64,000 nt of DNA from Arcuatula senhousia. Lineage: Eukaryota > Mollusca > Bivalvia > Mytilida > Mytilidae. Shown piece by piece: positions 19,831 through 30,239 of the stretch (the first letter of the stretch is position 1; each line of letters begins with the position of its first letter). Location: the NCBI GenBank assembly GCA_963971305.1, contig OZ020309.1, positions 16,299,001 through 16,363,000 of the forward strand, in the 5' to 3' direction. The notes beneath the pieces are model-generated. The model did not search any database and had not been told where the DNA came from. It worked only from the letters and a program-made list of their open reading frames with translations. Made by a program: the position numbers and the translations under genes.

Positions 19831-20340
19831 AGTCGCCCAAAACATAGTTTTGGGGACTTATTGTTTTTGCACCGTTTCTTATTATTATTATTATTCTTCT
19901 GATTCTTTATCGTAAAGTTGTCCTCCCTAATTCAAGAAAATGGATCAAGGAAATTGAATAGCACTTGTTGGATTGGATAGTGGGTCACTTAAAGGCGTGT
20001 AATCAAGTTTTGAAATTTTCAAGATGGCCGCCGTTTCAAAATGGCGGCTTTCGGAAAAAGTGGGCGGAAATTTTTTTTTCATCGGATCGTCTTGAAAATT
20101 GGTCATCTGGGTCAAGCGGGTATGCTGATTTCAAATCTGCGACCAGATTTAAAATCCGACTTCCGGTTTAAAAATGGCGGCCATTTTACTACACCCGCCC
20201 CCCTTAAAAATGTGAACTTTGTCCGATTTCAATGAAATTCGATTTCTATACATATTTTATTGTACTGAATGGGAAGAAAAAGTATCCAAGGCGATTTTGG
20301 GCGACTTGTGTGTTGGCATCCCAACACAAATTATAGCTAG
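19831..20340 (+). mobile_element. Helentron-like element E4 (complete, 510 bp)
   Basis: The head hairpin is AGTCGCCCAAAAC-ATA-GTTTTGGGGACT. The 3' side carries the matching ATTTTGGGCGACTTG, then the hairpin TGTTGGCATCCCAACA and terminal CTAG (20337-20340). The uninterrupted element shows the family's full layout at minimal length. Confidence 0.75.
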
Positions 20341-20412
20341 TTATTATTATTATGTCCCCGAACACGAAGTGTCGGGGACATATTGTTTTTGCTCGGTTTC
20401 TTATTATTATTA

Positions 20413-21360
20413 TGTCTCCCAAACGAAAGTTTGGAGACATATTGTTTTTACTCTGTTTCTTATTATTATATCTCCCAAACACTATGTTTGGGAGATATAT
20501 TGTTTTTACTCTGTTTCTTATTATTATTATTATTCTTTTTCTTCTTCTCCTCATGAACGTGTCCGAGCTGGTTCTTAAAAACTACTCAATAGATCTTCAT
20601 GAAATTTTGTATAGTAGAAGAGTGGGTCCCAAAGGTGTGCATGCAATTTTCGGAATTTGGAAAATCGCCGCCGTTTCCATGGAAACACGATAAGGTCATA
20701 ATATAGGACATTGCTATATCTCGCTTACCTAGGTGCGCAGGGTTCTGAAATTTTGTATGTAACTATAGCAAAAGGAGCTTTTTCATAATACGAAAAAAAA
20801 TATGCTAGAATGACAGTTTGCGTACGTTTGGGAGATATTTTTGTGTTGGGCATCCCCAACACAGTCAGCACTAGTTATTATTATTCTTTTTCTTCTTTCT
20901 TCGACATGAACGTGTCAGGTAGTTTTCTTGGAAACGCCTCAAAGGATTTCATGGAAACATTGTAGGATGGTAGATGGGTTATTGGAGATGTGCACAAGCT
21001 TTTCAGAATTTTCAAAATGGCTGCCGTTTTTGCGTAATTAGCAAAAGGTCATAATATAGGACATTGCAATATCTCGGTAACCTAGGTGCGTAGGAGGCTG
21101 AAAATTTGTAGGTGAATAGAGCAAAAGGAGCTCTTCAATAATACGAAAAAAAATTTTGAAGCGATATTTACGGTTTTCGAGTTATTTGCCAAAAAGTGAT
21201 TTTTCGGGCCCAAAAGTGCGAAAATCGTCAAAATGCTTCGATTTCGACAAAATTTTGTATCTTGGGGTTTTAAAAGATGGCAAATCATAATACGAGGTCA
21301 AAAATGGGTTCGTTTGGGAGACATTTTTGTGTTGGGCATCCCCAACACAGTCAGCACTTG
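20413..21360 (+). mobile_element. Helentron-like element E2 containing E1
   Basis: The head is TGTCTCCCAAACGAAAGTTT (20413 on). The body resumes at 20875. The tail has the covarying arm CGTTTGGGAGACAT, the hairpin GTGTTGGGCATCCCCAACAC and CTTG (21357-21360). Confidence 0.7.
20469..20874 (+). mobile_element. Helentron-like element E1 (406 bp, innermost)
   Basis: The head is TATCTCCCAAACACTATGTT, closing with GGGAGATAT. The tail carries GTTTGGGAGATAT, the same 3' hairpin as E2, and CTAG (20871-20874). It is inserted in the TTA tract of E2. Confidence 0.72.
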
Positions 21361-21839
21361 TTATTATTATTATTTTTCTCGGTATTCTGGACCGTGAACT
21401 TGTCCACCTCATTTTTTCGACATCTTTTGAGGTAGGAAGCTGAATCTTCATATATCAAGAGTATGGAATGGGAGATTGTGCTTTTTGTATTTTTCGTCGA
21501 AATCGAACGACCCCTTATAGGTCAAAAAAGGGCCTCAAAATGGCTCCTGAAAACCGAAGTTGAATTTTTACCTGGCATTTCTGATCCGGCAGGGGTAGGA
21601 AAAATTCCTTTATTGGTAAAGTGCGGATATTTAATACCTTTCATTTAAAAAAAAAAATTTGAAAATCGGACCTACCGTTTTCAAAATTTTGCAAAAAATC
21701 GAAATTTAATTTTTTTGTAAGATTGAGTTATCTTCCTTTGTACAATCAATTTTGTAATAGTAATGAAAAAAATTCTTAACTTTGTTATTTCTTAATGAAA
21801 ATTGGTTTACAAGATGATGGTGGTATGCCGAGTTAATTT

Positions 21840-22450
21840 TTGGAATCAAAATTTTTTTTGGTGGCCATTTTCAAAATGGCGGCTAAAATGGCTGCCATTT
21901 TCCCGCCAAAATTTAAACTCGCTCCGATTTTGATGAAAATTGGTATATAAAGTAATAGTGGTATGGCGAGTTGATTTTTGACATCAAAATTTTTTTATCG
22001 TCGGCCATTTTCAAAATGGCCGCCGTTTCCCGCCAATATTAAAGTTACTCTGATTTTGACGAAAATTGGTATATAAAGTAATAGTTGTATGGCGAGTTGA
22101 TTTTTGACATACATTTTGTTTTATTGTCGGTCATTTCAAAATGGCCGCCGTTTCCCGCCAAAATTAAAGTTACTCTGATTTTGATGAAAATTGGTATAGA
22201 AGGTAATAGTGCTATGGCGAGTTGATTTTTGACATCGAAAATTTTATTTCTCCGGCCATTTTCAAAATGGCTGCCGTTTCCCGCCAAAAATCAAAGTTAT
22301 TCCGATTTTAATGAAAATTGGTAGATAAGGTTATTGTGATATGGCGAGTTTATTTTTGACATCAAAAATTTTTTTTTTCGTTGGCCAATTTCAAAATGGC
22401 CGCCATTTCCCGCCAAAATTAAACTTACTCCGATCTTGATGAAAATTGGT
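21840..22450. repeat. Central tandem repeats of E3 (~120 bp unit)
   Basis: About five degenerate units containing AAAATGGCCGCCGTTTCCCG, GATGAAAATTGGTATA and GGCGAGTTGATTTTTGAC. Confidence 0.8.
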
Positions 22451-22679
22451 ATATTAGGTATTCTCAAATGCCCAAACACATATTGACAAAGAGGGGTACG
22501 TGAGGGGACATGTGTGTGACTCGCTTGCGATCACAATTAGAACTAGTTATTATTATACTTTTTTCTTTTTCTTCCGTCAACCTGATGCACGAACTTGTCC
22601 GACTATCTCCTCGGACAAAAGTGGACCGATCGATTTGAAACTTGGAGGGGTGATAGGTCCCAAGGTCCTACAGTGTTTT

Positions 22680-23340
22680 TTGCGATTTATAATTTCAAAA
22701 TGGCCGCCATTTCCAAGATGGCCGCCAAGAACCGAAAAACAATTACCTTATTTTTCTTGGAAACCACATGATGAAATTCAACGAAACTTGGTATACATGT
22801 TCAGAAACATAATTGGAAACTTTTTGGGCAAAAAAAAATTTCGCGAGTGGCGGCCATTTTGAAAAATGGCCGAAAAAGAGCGAAAAATGTAAACATTGTC
22901 CGATTTCAACGAAACTTGGTATAGAGGGTATATGGGTGATGGCGATTCACGGCGCATTGTCGGAATTTCCGTATTGGTCGCCATTTTCAAGATGGCCGCC
23001 GAAAATGGCGAAAAATGTAAACATTGTCCGATTTCAATGAAACTTGGTATACAGGGTATATGGATGATGGCGACTGACGGCACATTGTTGGAATTTCTGT
23101 AATGGCCGCCATTTTCAAGATGGCCGCCGAAAATGGCGAAAAATGTAAACATTGTCCGATTTCAACCAAACTTGGTATACAGGATATATGGGTGATGGCG
23201 ACTCACAGCGCATTGTCGGAATTTCCGTAATGGCTGCCATTTTCAAGATGGCCGCCGAAAATCGTGAAAAATGTAAACATTGTCCAATTTTAACGAAATT
23301 TGGTACACAGGGTATATGGGTGATGGCGACTCACAGTGCA
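22680..23340. repeat. Central tandem repeats of E6 (~120 bp unit)
   Basis: Units contain AAGATGGCCGCCGAAAATGG, AAACATTGTCCGATTTCAA and GGGTATATGGGTGATGGCGA. They are distinct from the E3/E7/E8 units. Confidence 0.8.
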
Positions 23341-23869
23341 TTGTGGGAATTCTGTTGAAGAGGACAGACATTAAATGAGAACGGGAGGGGACATCCCACG
23401 TTTCGGGAAACGTAAATTTTAATTATTATTATTATTATTATTTTTCTCGGTATTCTGGATCGTGAACTTGTCCACCTCATTTTTTCGACATCTTTTAAGG
23501 TAGGAAGCTGAAAATTCATAAATCAAGAGTATGGAATGGGAGATTGTGCTTTTTGTATTTTTCGCCGAAATCAAACGACCCCATATAGGTAAAAAAAGGG
23601 CCTCAAAATGGCTCCTCGAAACCGAAGTTGAATTTTTCCTGGCATTTCTGATCCGGCAGGTGTAGGAAAAATTCCCTTAAAGGTTAAGTGCGGATATACA
23701 ATACCTTTCATTTAAAAAAAAAATTTGAAAATCGGACTTACCGTTTTCAAAATTTTGCAAAAAATCGAAAATTATTTTTTTTTGTAAGATTGAGTTATCT
23801 TTCTTTGTACCATATATTTTGTGATATTAATGAAAAAAATTCTCAACTTTGTTATTTCTTAATGAAAAT

Positions 23870-24490
23870 TGGTTTACAAGGTAATAGTGGTATGCCGAGT
23901 TCAATTTTGGAATCGAAATTTTTTTTTGGGCGGCCATTTTAAAAATGGCCCCCATTTCCCGCCAAAATTAAAATTACTCCGATTTTAATGAAAATTGGTA
24001 TATAAGGTAATTGTGGTATGGCGAGTTGATTTTTGACATCAACATTTTTTTATCGTCGGCCATTTTCAAAATGGCCGCCGTTTCCCGCCAAAATTGAAGT
24101 TATTCTGATTTTGATGAAAATTGGTTTACAAGGTATTAGTGGTATGCCGAGTTCAATTTTGGAATCGAAATTTTTTTTTGGGCGGCCATTTTAAAAATGG
24201 CCGCCATTTCCAGCCAAAATTAAAATTACTCCGATTTTAATGAAAATTGGTATATGAGGTAATAGTGGCATGGCAAGTTGATTTTTGACATCAATTTTTT
24301 TTTATCGTCGGCCATTTTCAAAATGGCCGCCGTTTCCCGCCAAAATAAAATTTACTCAGATTTTAACGAAAATTGGTATATAAGGTAATATATGTATGGT
24401 GAGTTGATTTTTGACATCGAAATATTTTTATTGTCGGCCATTTTAAAAATGGCCGCCGTTTCCCGCCAAAATTAAACTTACTCCTATTTT
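23870..24490. repeat. Central tandem repeats of E7
   Basis: Same unit family as in E3, about five degenerate copies with GGTATGGCGAGTTGATTTTT and ATGGCCGCCGTTTCCCGCC. Confidence 0.8.
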
Positions 24491-24610
24491 GATGAAAATT
24501 GGATAAATTAAGTTATCTCAAATGCCAAAAGACATTGACAAACAGGGGTACGTGAGGGGACATTTTTGTGACTCGCTTGCGATCACAATTAGAACTAGTT
24601 ATTATTATTA

Positions 24611-25152
24611 AGTCCCCCAAACAACGTTTGGGGACTTATTGTTTTTGCACCGTTTCTTATTATTATTATTCTTCTTCTTCTTCTTATTCTTCCACTTAGT
24701 CGTGAACTTGTCCGGAGATCCCAGAGAAAACGACTCCACATATCAATATGAGACTTGGCAGGATAATGGATTGTAAAGAAAGGAAGCTTCGTTGACAATC
24801 GGAATTTTCAAAATGGCCGCCGTTTCCATGGAAACAGGAAAATGGACTAAATATTGGACATTGCAATATCTCGTAAACCTAGGTGCGCAGGGTTCTGAAA
24901 TTTTGTAGGTTGATAGAGCAAAACATTCTCTTTAATAATATGAAAAAAAATTTTGAAGCGATAATTACGGTTTTCGAGATATAAATAAAAATGTGATTTT
25001 TCAAGGGAGATAATCGGGTCGAAATTTTCAAAGTGCTTCGATTTACATGAAAATTTATATTTAGGGGTTTTTCGACATGCTGAAGAGAATAGTGGCAAAT
25101 ACGGGTCGTTTGGGGGACTTTGTGACTTGCTTGCAATCACAGTTAATACTTG
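24611..25152 (+). mobile_element. Helentron-like element E5 (complete, 542 bp)
   Basis: The head hairpin is AGTCCCCCAAACAACGTTTG, closing with GGGGACT. The tail has the covarying GTCGTTTGGGGGACTTTG, the hairpin GTGACTTGCTTGCAATCAC and CTTG (25149-25152). It sits in the TTA tract between the E7 tail and the E8 body. Confidence 0.75.
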
Positions 25153-25619
25153 TTATTATTATTTTTCTCGGTATTCTGGACCGTGAACTTGTCCACCTCA
25201 TTTTTTCGACATCTTTTAAGGTAGGAAGCTGAATCTTCATATATCAAGAGTATGGAATGGGAGATTGTGCTTTTTGTATTTTTCGTCGAAATCGAATGAC
25301 CCCTTATAGGTCAAAAAGGGGCCTCAAAATGGCTCCTCGAAACCGAAGTTGAATTTTTACCTGGCATTTCTGATCCGGCAGGGGTAGGAAAAATTCCTTT
25401 ATAGGTAAAGTGCGGATATTTAATACCTTTCATTTAAAAAAAAAATTTTGAAAATCGGACCTACCGTTTTCAAAATTTTGCAAAAAAACGAAAATTATTT
25501 TTTTTGTCATATTGAGTTATCTTTCTTTGTATTTTGTATTTTGTAATAGTAATGTAAAAATTCTCAACTTTGTTATTTCTTAATGAAAATTTGTTTACAA
25601 GGTAATAGTGGTATGCCGA

Positions 25620-26340
25620 GTTCATATTTGGAATCGAAAATTTTTTGGGCGGCCATTTTCAAAATGGCGGCTAAGATGGCCGCCCTTTTCCCGCCAAAAT
25701 TTAAAGTTACTCCGATTTTGATGAAAATTGGTATATAAGGTAATAGTGGTATGCCAATTTGATTTTTGCCATCAAAATTTTTTTATCGTCGGCCATTTTC
25801 AAAATGGCCGCCGTTTCCCGCCAAAATTAAAGTTACTCAGATTTTGTAGAAAATTGGTATTCAAGGTAATAGTGGTATGGCGTGTTCATTTTTTACACCA
25901 AAATTTTTTTTTCGTCAGCCATTTTCAAGATGGCCGCCGTTTCCCGCCAAAATTAAAGTTATTCCCATTTTATGAAAACTGGCATATAAGATAATAATGG
26001 TATGCCGATTACATTTTTGACATAAAAAATTTTGTATCGTCGGCCTTTTCAAAATGGCTGCCATTTCCCGCCAAAATTTAAAGTTACTCCGATTTTGATG
26101 AAAATTGGTATATAAGGTAATAGTGGTATGGCGAGTTGATTTTTGACATTAAAATTTTTTCATCGTCGGCCATTTCCAAAATGGCCGCCATTTCCCGCCA
26201 AAATTAAAATTACTCTGATTTTTTTGAAAACTGGTTTATAAGGGAATAGTTGTATGGCGAGTTGATTTTTTACATTGAAATTTTTTTGTAGTCAGCCATT
26301 TTGAAAATGGCCGCCGTTTCCCGCCAAAATTAAACTTACT
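25620..26340. repeat. Central tandem repeats of E8
   Basis: Six or so units of the same family as in E3 and E7. Confidence 0.8.
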
Positions 26341-26458
26341 CCTATTTTGATGAATATTGGGTATATTAAGTGATCTCAAATGCCAAGAGACATATTGACA
26401 AAGAGGGGTACGTGAGGGGACATATATGTGACTCGCTTGCGATCACAATTAGAACTAG

Positions 26459-27978
26459 TGATACTTGTCTTTTATTTCTTTGATTCATTGCAAATAAGTC
26501 CAAATTATCTAAAGAGAACTGATGACAACCATATTGAAGTTTATTCCGTTCGTGCAAAATAACGCTTTACGATTTAATTGATTTGACGTCTTCCAGAATT
26601 CCGACCAGTACCTCCCCGTTGTGGAAGACGGGCCCTGCATCCATCGATAACAAGGGATACTATGGAGCAGCTTACACAGGCGGTGGTGTGTCATGGGCTG
26701 GACGACCCATGGCACATAGCGAGTCTATACCTGTATAGGTATTAGTCGATGCAGAGGGGCATTCCCCTAGTCACGACTATAAATACCCATCTACTACTAT
26801 TGATTTGACAAAATTGCGTAGCAATGATAAAATCTTAAAGTTATCCTACCACTTAACATTTTATTTTAATATACAGGTAGGGTAATAAACAATCAAAGAT
26901 AAATTTAAAGTTAAATATCATGATATATACCGTAGAACTTTTAATTTGCAATTAGCACAACCATGTAAGGTCACAAAAATTCAATGCTTTTATTATGTAG
27001 TTTATCTTTTAAAGCAACGCAACGATTGATCAGCGAATTCGCAGGTTTTTCTTAGTGTAACTGAATTAAATACGCAATTGGGACAGCAGAGAATTATACT
27101 TGTATTTGACAGTAATGCATTACTTATAACATTTTGTGTTTAATATCAATTACATTTTTATTACATATTATAACACAGCTTATTCAATATTCAAGATTAT
27201 AAAATACAAATACCAAAAATGGTATAAAATAATTAATTTGGTTGTGTTGTAAATCGATATTTCAAGGAGTAACCTCTTACCAGCAGCATTTGAATCAAAA
27301 CATTAGACGATCACGATAAAGCATACTATGGAATGATTAAAGTATAGAGACATTTCATCATTTTAACGTTGATTTAATTGCCATGGCTTACAATATGATA
27401 CATTCGTAGAAAATATATAACAGATGTGCACGACACAGCCAACATAAACAGGCGAACTTTTTAAAACACTACTGTGCAAAACAGCCAGCAGTCTTAAACA
27501 AGGCCATGTAGTAGACACTGCTCCCCGTTTTGAGATTTGTCCAAAATTTAATAAGATACATAGTAATTAAATTCAGTCCTGAAATAGTCCGAGAATATCC
27601 CGTTTTTAGACAGAGAACGAAAAAACATAAAACTGACAAATACAAACAAAAGCTTTGCCAAAAATTCCAGGCTAAGGACAGTCACATATTAATAAGAGGT
27701 GGTGTAATTAAAATACCGTAGTGTTTTTTTTGGTGCCCAACCTTCCCATTATAAATTATCTTCAACATAGCACAAAGCAACACACAGTATACATTTTTGT
27801 AAACACATGAGTAAACACCAAATCGATAGAAGTTCAAATCAATACTAGCAAATATGTTTTTTTATTGTTACAGAGTGCCAAATTTCCTCGCTTTAAACCA
27901 TGTTTGAAGTTTAAGTATAGAAAATGCTGTTACAATATGATGAATATAGTATAAGCGTTCATACAGACATGTATAGTT
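26459..27978. other. AT-rich non-coding region
   Basis: No gene recognised. A moderately GC-rich patch at 26590-26790 codes for nothing recognisable on either strand. The small ORFs (26509-26715 minus, 27530-27721 plus) have no motif. Confidence 0.5.
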
Positions 27979-28109
27979 TATTACACAGGGTTTTCAATAT
28001 CGGGTCCCAAATGATTCCGAGACTCCAATATTAAATCGAGGCGTCAGCCGAGACATAAAATGGGTCGAGGAATGATATGGAACCTGATATGGAAAACCCT
28101 GTGTCATAA
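27979..28109. mobile_element. ~131-bp MITE, copy 1
   Basis: Bounded by inverted TTATTACACAGGGTTTTC and its complement. The interior is partly palindromic (TCCGAGACTCC, GGTCGAGGAATGATATGG). A second copy lies at 28494-28630. Confidence 0.75.
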
Positions 28110-28327
28110 TCTCTTTATCACATCATTTTCCACGAAAGACCATTAAATGCTATATAAAACCTATTCTAATATTTTACACACACAAAAAAAAAAAACATTT
28201 TAATACAAAAATATTCAATCTTCTATAGTAACCATTATTGTTTTATTGTCATTATAAAAATAATTATAATCTGAACTTCATCTCATGTTTGTTAAAAGGG
28301 TGGAGCTAATGACGTAACACGAGCACA

Positions 28328-28420
28328 CGAGGGCGGATATGGCCAAAGAAAAAGCCATATCAAGCCCTCTCGTGAGCACGTGCCGCCTGATATGGCCATA
28401 TCAGGACACTGATAAAATAT
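28328..28420. repeat. Palindromic GATATGGC cluster
   Basis: CACGAGGGCGGATATGGCC is followed by GCCATATCAAGCCCTCTCGTG, a hairpin with a ~10-base loop, then further GATATGGCCATATC. Related GATATGGC units lie in tandem at 28710-28800, and again in duplication copy 2 at 43820-43945. Confidence 0.65.
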
Positions 28421-28493
28421 GGCTTGGACACTTCCGCCTGTTTCATTCGGGCAAATTCATGCATATAAACGCTAAATGTGTGATAAATATAGA

Positions 28494-28630
28494 TTATTAC
28501 ACAGGGTTTTCCATATCAAGTCTCATAACATTCCGAGACTCCCATATTAGGTCGAGGCGGTAGCTGAGACCTAATATGGATCGAGGAATGATATGGGACC
28601 ATGCAGATATGGAAAACCCTGTGTTATAAA
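28494..28630. mobile_element. ~137-bp MITE, copy 2
   Basis: Same ends as 27979-28109 (TTATTACACAGGGTTTTCC and complement) and similar palindromic interior (CATATTAGGTCGAGGCGGTA, then GACCTAATATGG). Confidence 0.75.
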
Positions 28631-29599
28631 CTTTTTATCATACATTTTAAGCAAACAAAATAAAGATATAAATATACTGTGACGTCAAATTTCAAAGTGA
28701 GGCAGTAGACCTTGATATGGCATATTAGCCCACTTTTGTGCACGCGAGGTCTTGATATGGCCATATTTGCCCACTTTTGTGCACGCGACAAAAGTCCCTT
28801 TTCAAGATATGGCTTGTAAATTTACGGCTTTTACACACGTTCAAATGTAAAGGTATCAAAGCTAAATCACCCCTAGTAAGGTGAATTCACGACGATCAGG
28901 AAAGTCCAGTGAAGGATTCACGTAATGTTGTATTTGGTGGGTTAAATTCGTCCCCTTTTCGATCAATATTGTTTACAAAACACACATACAATGCACACCT
29001 GAGCATTATTAATAAACATAAACCTATTTATTGTTTATATTTCTTTATAATTTACATTTTTGTATTGATTTCAATAAAATGTGAAAGTTTGATTAATCTA
29101 TGAATAATGGTTTAAAAGTTATGACTAAAAAGGTTATACATTTTATAACTCTAAATTAAAAGTAAACAACACATTTCAAACTTATGATAAAGCATGCAAT
29201 GTGTACCCACGTTCTTTTTAAATCATTTTAAATCAAAACATGCAACGATAGTACTGCCAACTGTTTAAGAAAATCAAATTAGTAAACACATCAAACCGGT
29301 AATTTGTCTCACCATTTTAGAGGATTCAGTTTTGTTCAGTTATAGACTTCTGTTTTGGTAAATTGTGGATACTGTTTTGTCGGGTTATATCATACATTTT
29401 TATGGTTATTTACATAAGATTGCGTAATTATAAGTAGCATAATTGACCAATTTTACTGTAACTCATTTCGTGTTATCCAGGAACTAACAGAATTAGTTAA
29501 TTCGGATATCATCCATGCTTACATTCCAAATTTTGTACTTGTTATATGCTTACAACCTTTTGGGTAAAATTTGCATAAATAAAGATATAATAGATTAAT

Positions 29600-30190
29600 T
29601 TCTTTATTCATATGAAGCAGACTTCTTACAATCACTTCTAGACAAAAAAGGATCGTAGACTAGCTCTCTCTTTTAACTTCACTTTCCGTTACATTGATGA
29701 TGTCCTTTCACTGAACGGTTCTCAATGCTCATTTATCGTCAGAAATTCGAGATAAAGGACACAACGGATTCAAAATAGTGTGCTTCATATTAATATCTAA
29801 ATCTCGAAATAAACTGCAATGGAAAACTTTTAACAAAACTCTTTAAAAAACGTGATGACTTCGATAAATATTCAAATCGTCAACTTTTATTCTCCTTGTG
29901 TAGCAAAATTCCATTCACTCCAGCACATGGAGTTTAAGTTCCACAATTGATTCATTTCTCGAGAGCTTGCGGTAATATTACATCGATTTCCTTGGCAGAG
30001 CGTCACACATATGAGACAAAAAGTTTTAACACAGGGTTATGTTGCTCCTTGATTGCTGTTTTGACTCAAGAAATTTACGGAAGACATCATGAGCTCAAAA
30101 ACAAATATGGGATTTCTCTCTTTCAGATGAGTACAGATGTTGGTTTAATATTGGGGTTTTGTTTAATCTTCCTTTACCGGAATCGACACG
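29600..30190 (+). pseudogene. Degraded Penelope-like reverse transcriptase fragment
   Basis: Translating in several frames gives YEADFLQSL, then LFNFTFRYIDDVLSLNG (RT active site) near 29670-29725, a scrambled stretch, SRACG near 29960, and IYGRHHELKNKYGIS and MSTD near 30070-30135. The same order is seen in the intact copy at 52181-54202 and in the wider family. Stops and frameshifts throughout. Confidence 0.75.
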
Positions 30191-30239
30191 CTGAATTTGA
30201 AATTGGCAGTGCGACGAATGTTAAATAGCATGCATACAG

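Larger units (their letters stand above)
20353..22546 (+). mobile_element. Helentron-like element E3 containing E2 and E1
   Basis: The head (20353-20400) is identical to E7/E8. The body from 21361 starts in TTTTTCTCGGTATTCTGG, has tandem units at about 21840-22450 and ends in the GTGACTCGCTTGCGATCAC hairpin and CTAG (22543-22546). Its TTA tract holds E2. Confidence 0.7.
19756..23422 (+). mobile_element. Helentron-like element E6, nested in E7
   Basis: The head (19756-19806) differs from E7/E8 (CGACCACGAAGTGTCGTCGG). Its body, resumed at 22547, is also a different subfamily: it begins with a TTTTTCTTCCGTCAAC tract and has ~120-bp units containing AAACATTGTCCGATTTCAA. The tail has GGGAGGGGACAT and the hairpin ACGTTTC-GG-GAAACGT (23398-23413), then an AT-rich end without CTAG. 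Head and body both being odd supports pairing them. Confidence 0.6.
19649..24598 (+). mobile_element. Helentron-like element E7, nested in E8
   Basis: Head 19649-19696 is identical to that of E8 and is followed by a long (TTA)n tract. The body resumes at about 23423 with the same CTCGGTATTCTGG start as E8 and E3. It has ATGGCCGCCGTTTCCCGCC-type tandem units and ends with the same hairpin and CTAG (24595-24598). It lies in the TTA tract of E8. Confidence 0.7.
19591..26458 (+). mobile_element. Helentron-like (HINE-like) element E8, outermost of a nested set
   Basis: Head 19591-19638 is a hairpin starting TGTCCCCGAACACGAAGTG and ending CTCGGTTTC, followed by TTA repeats. The rest of the element resumes at about 25153, after the nested insertions, with TTTTTCTCGGTATTCTGG. 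It has central ~120-bp tandem repeats and ends at 26458 with GAGGGGACAT, the hairpin TGTGACTCGCTTGCGATCACA and the terminal CTAG. A 5' subterminal arm matching the 3' side, a microsatellite, central tandem repeats and a 3' hairpin about 10 bases before the end are the described architecture of non-autonomous Helentrons (HINEs). No Rep/helicase ORF is present. Confidence 0.7.

Noticed and set aside
19437..19902. Several overlapping ORFs of 70-136 codons on both strands
   Set aside because: They are translations of (TTA)n and hairpin repeats (poly-Ile, poly-Tyr, poly-Asn) and have no real protein character.
27530..27721. 63-codon Lys-rich ORF
   Set aside because: Compositional, no homology recognised, isolated in AT-rich DNA.
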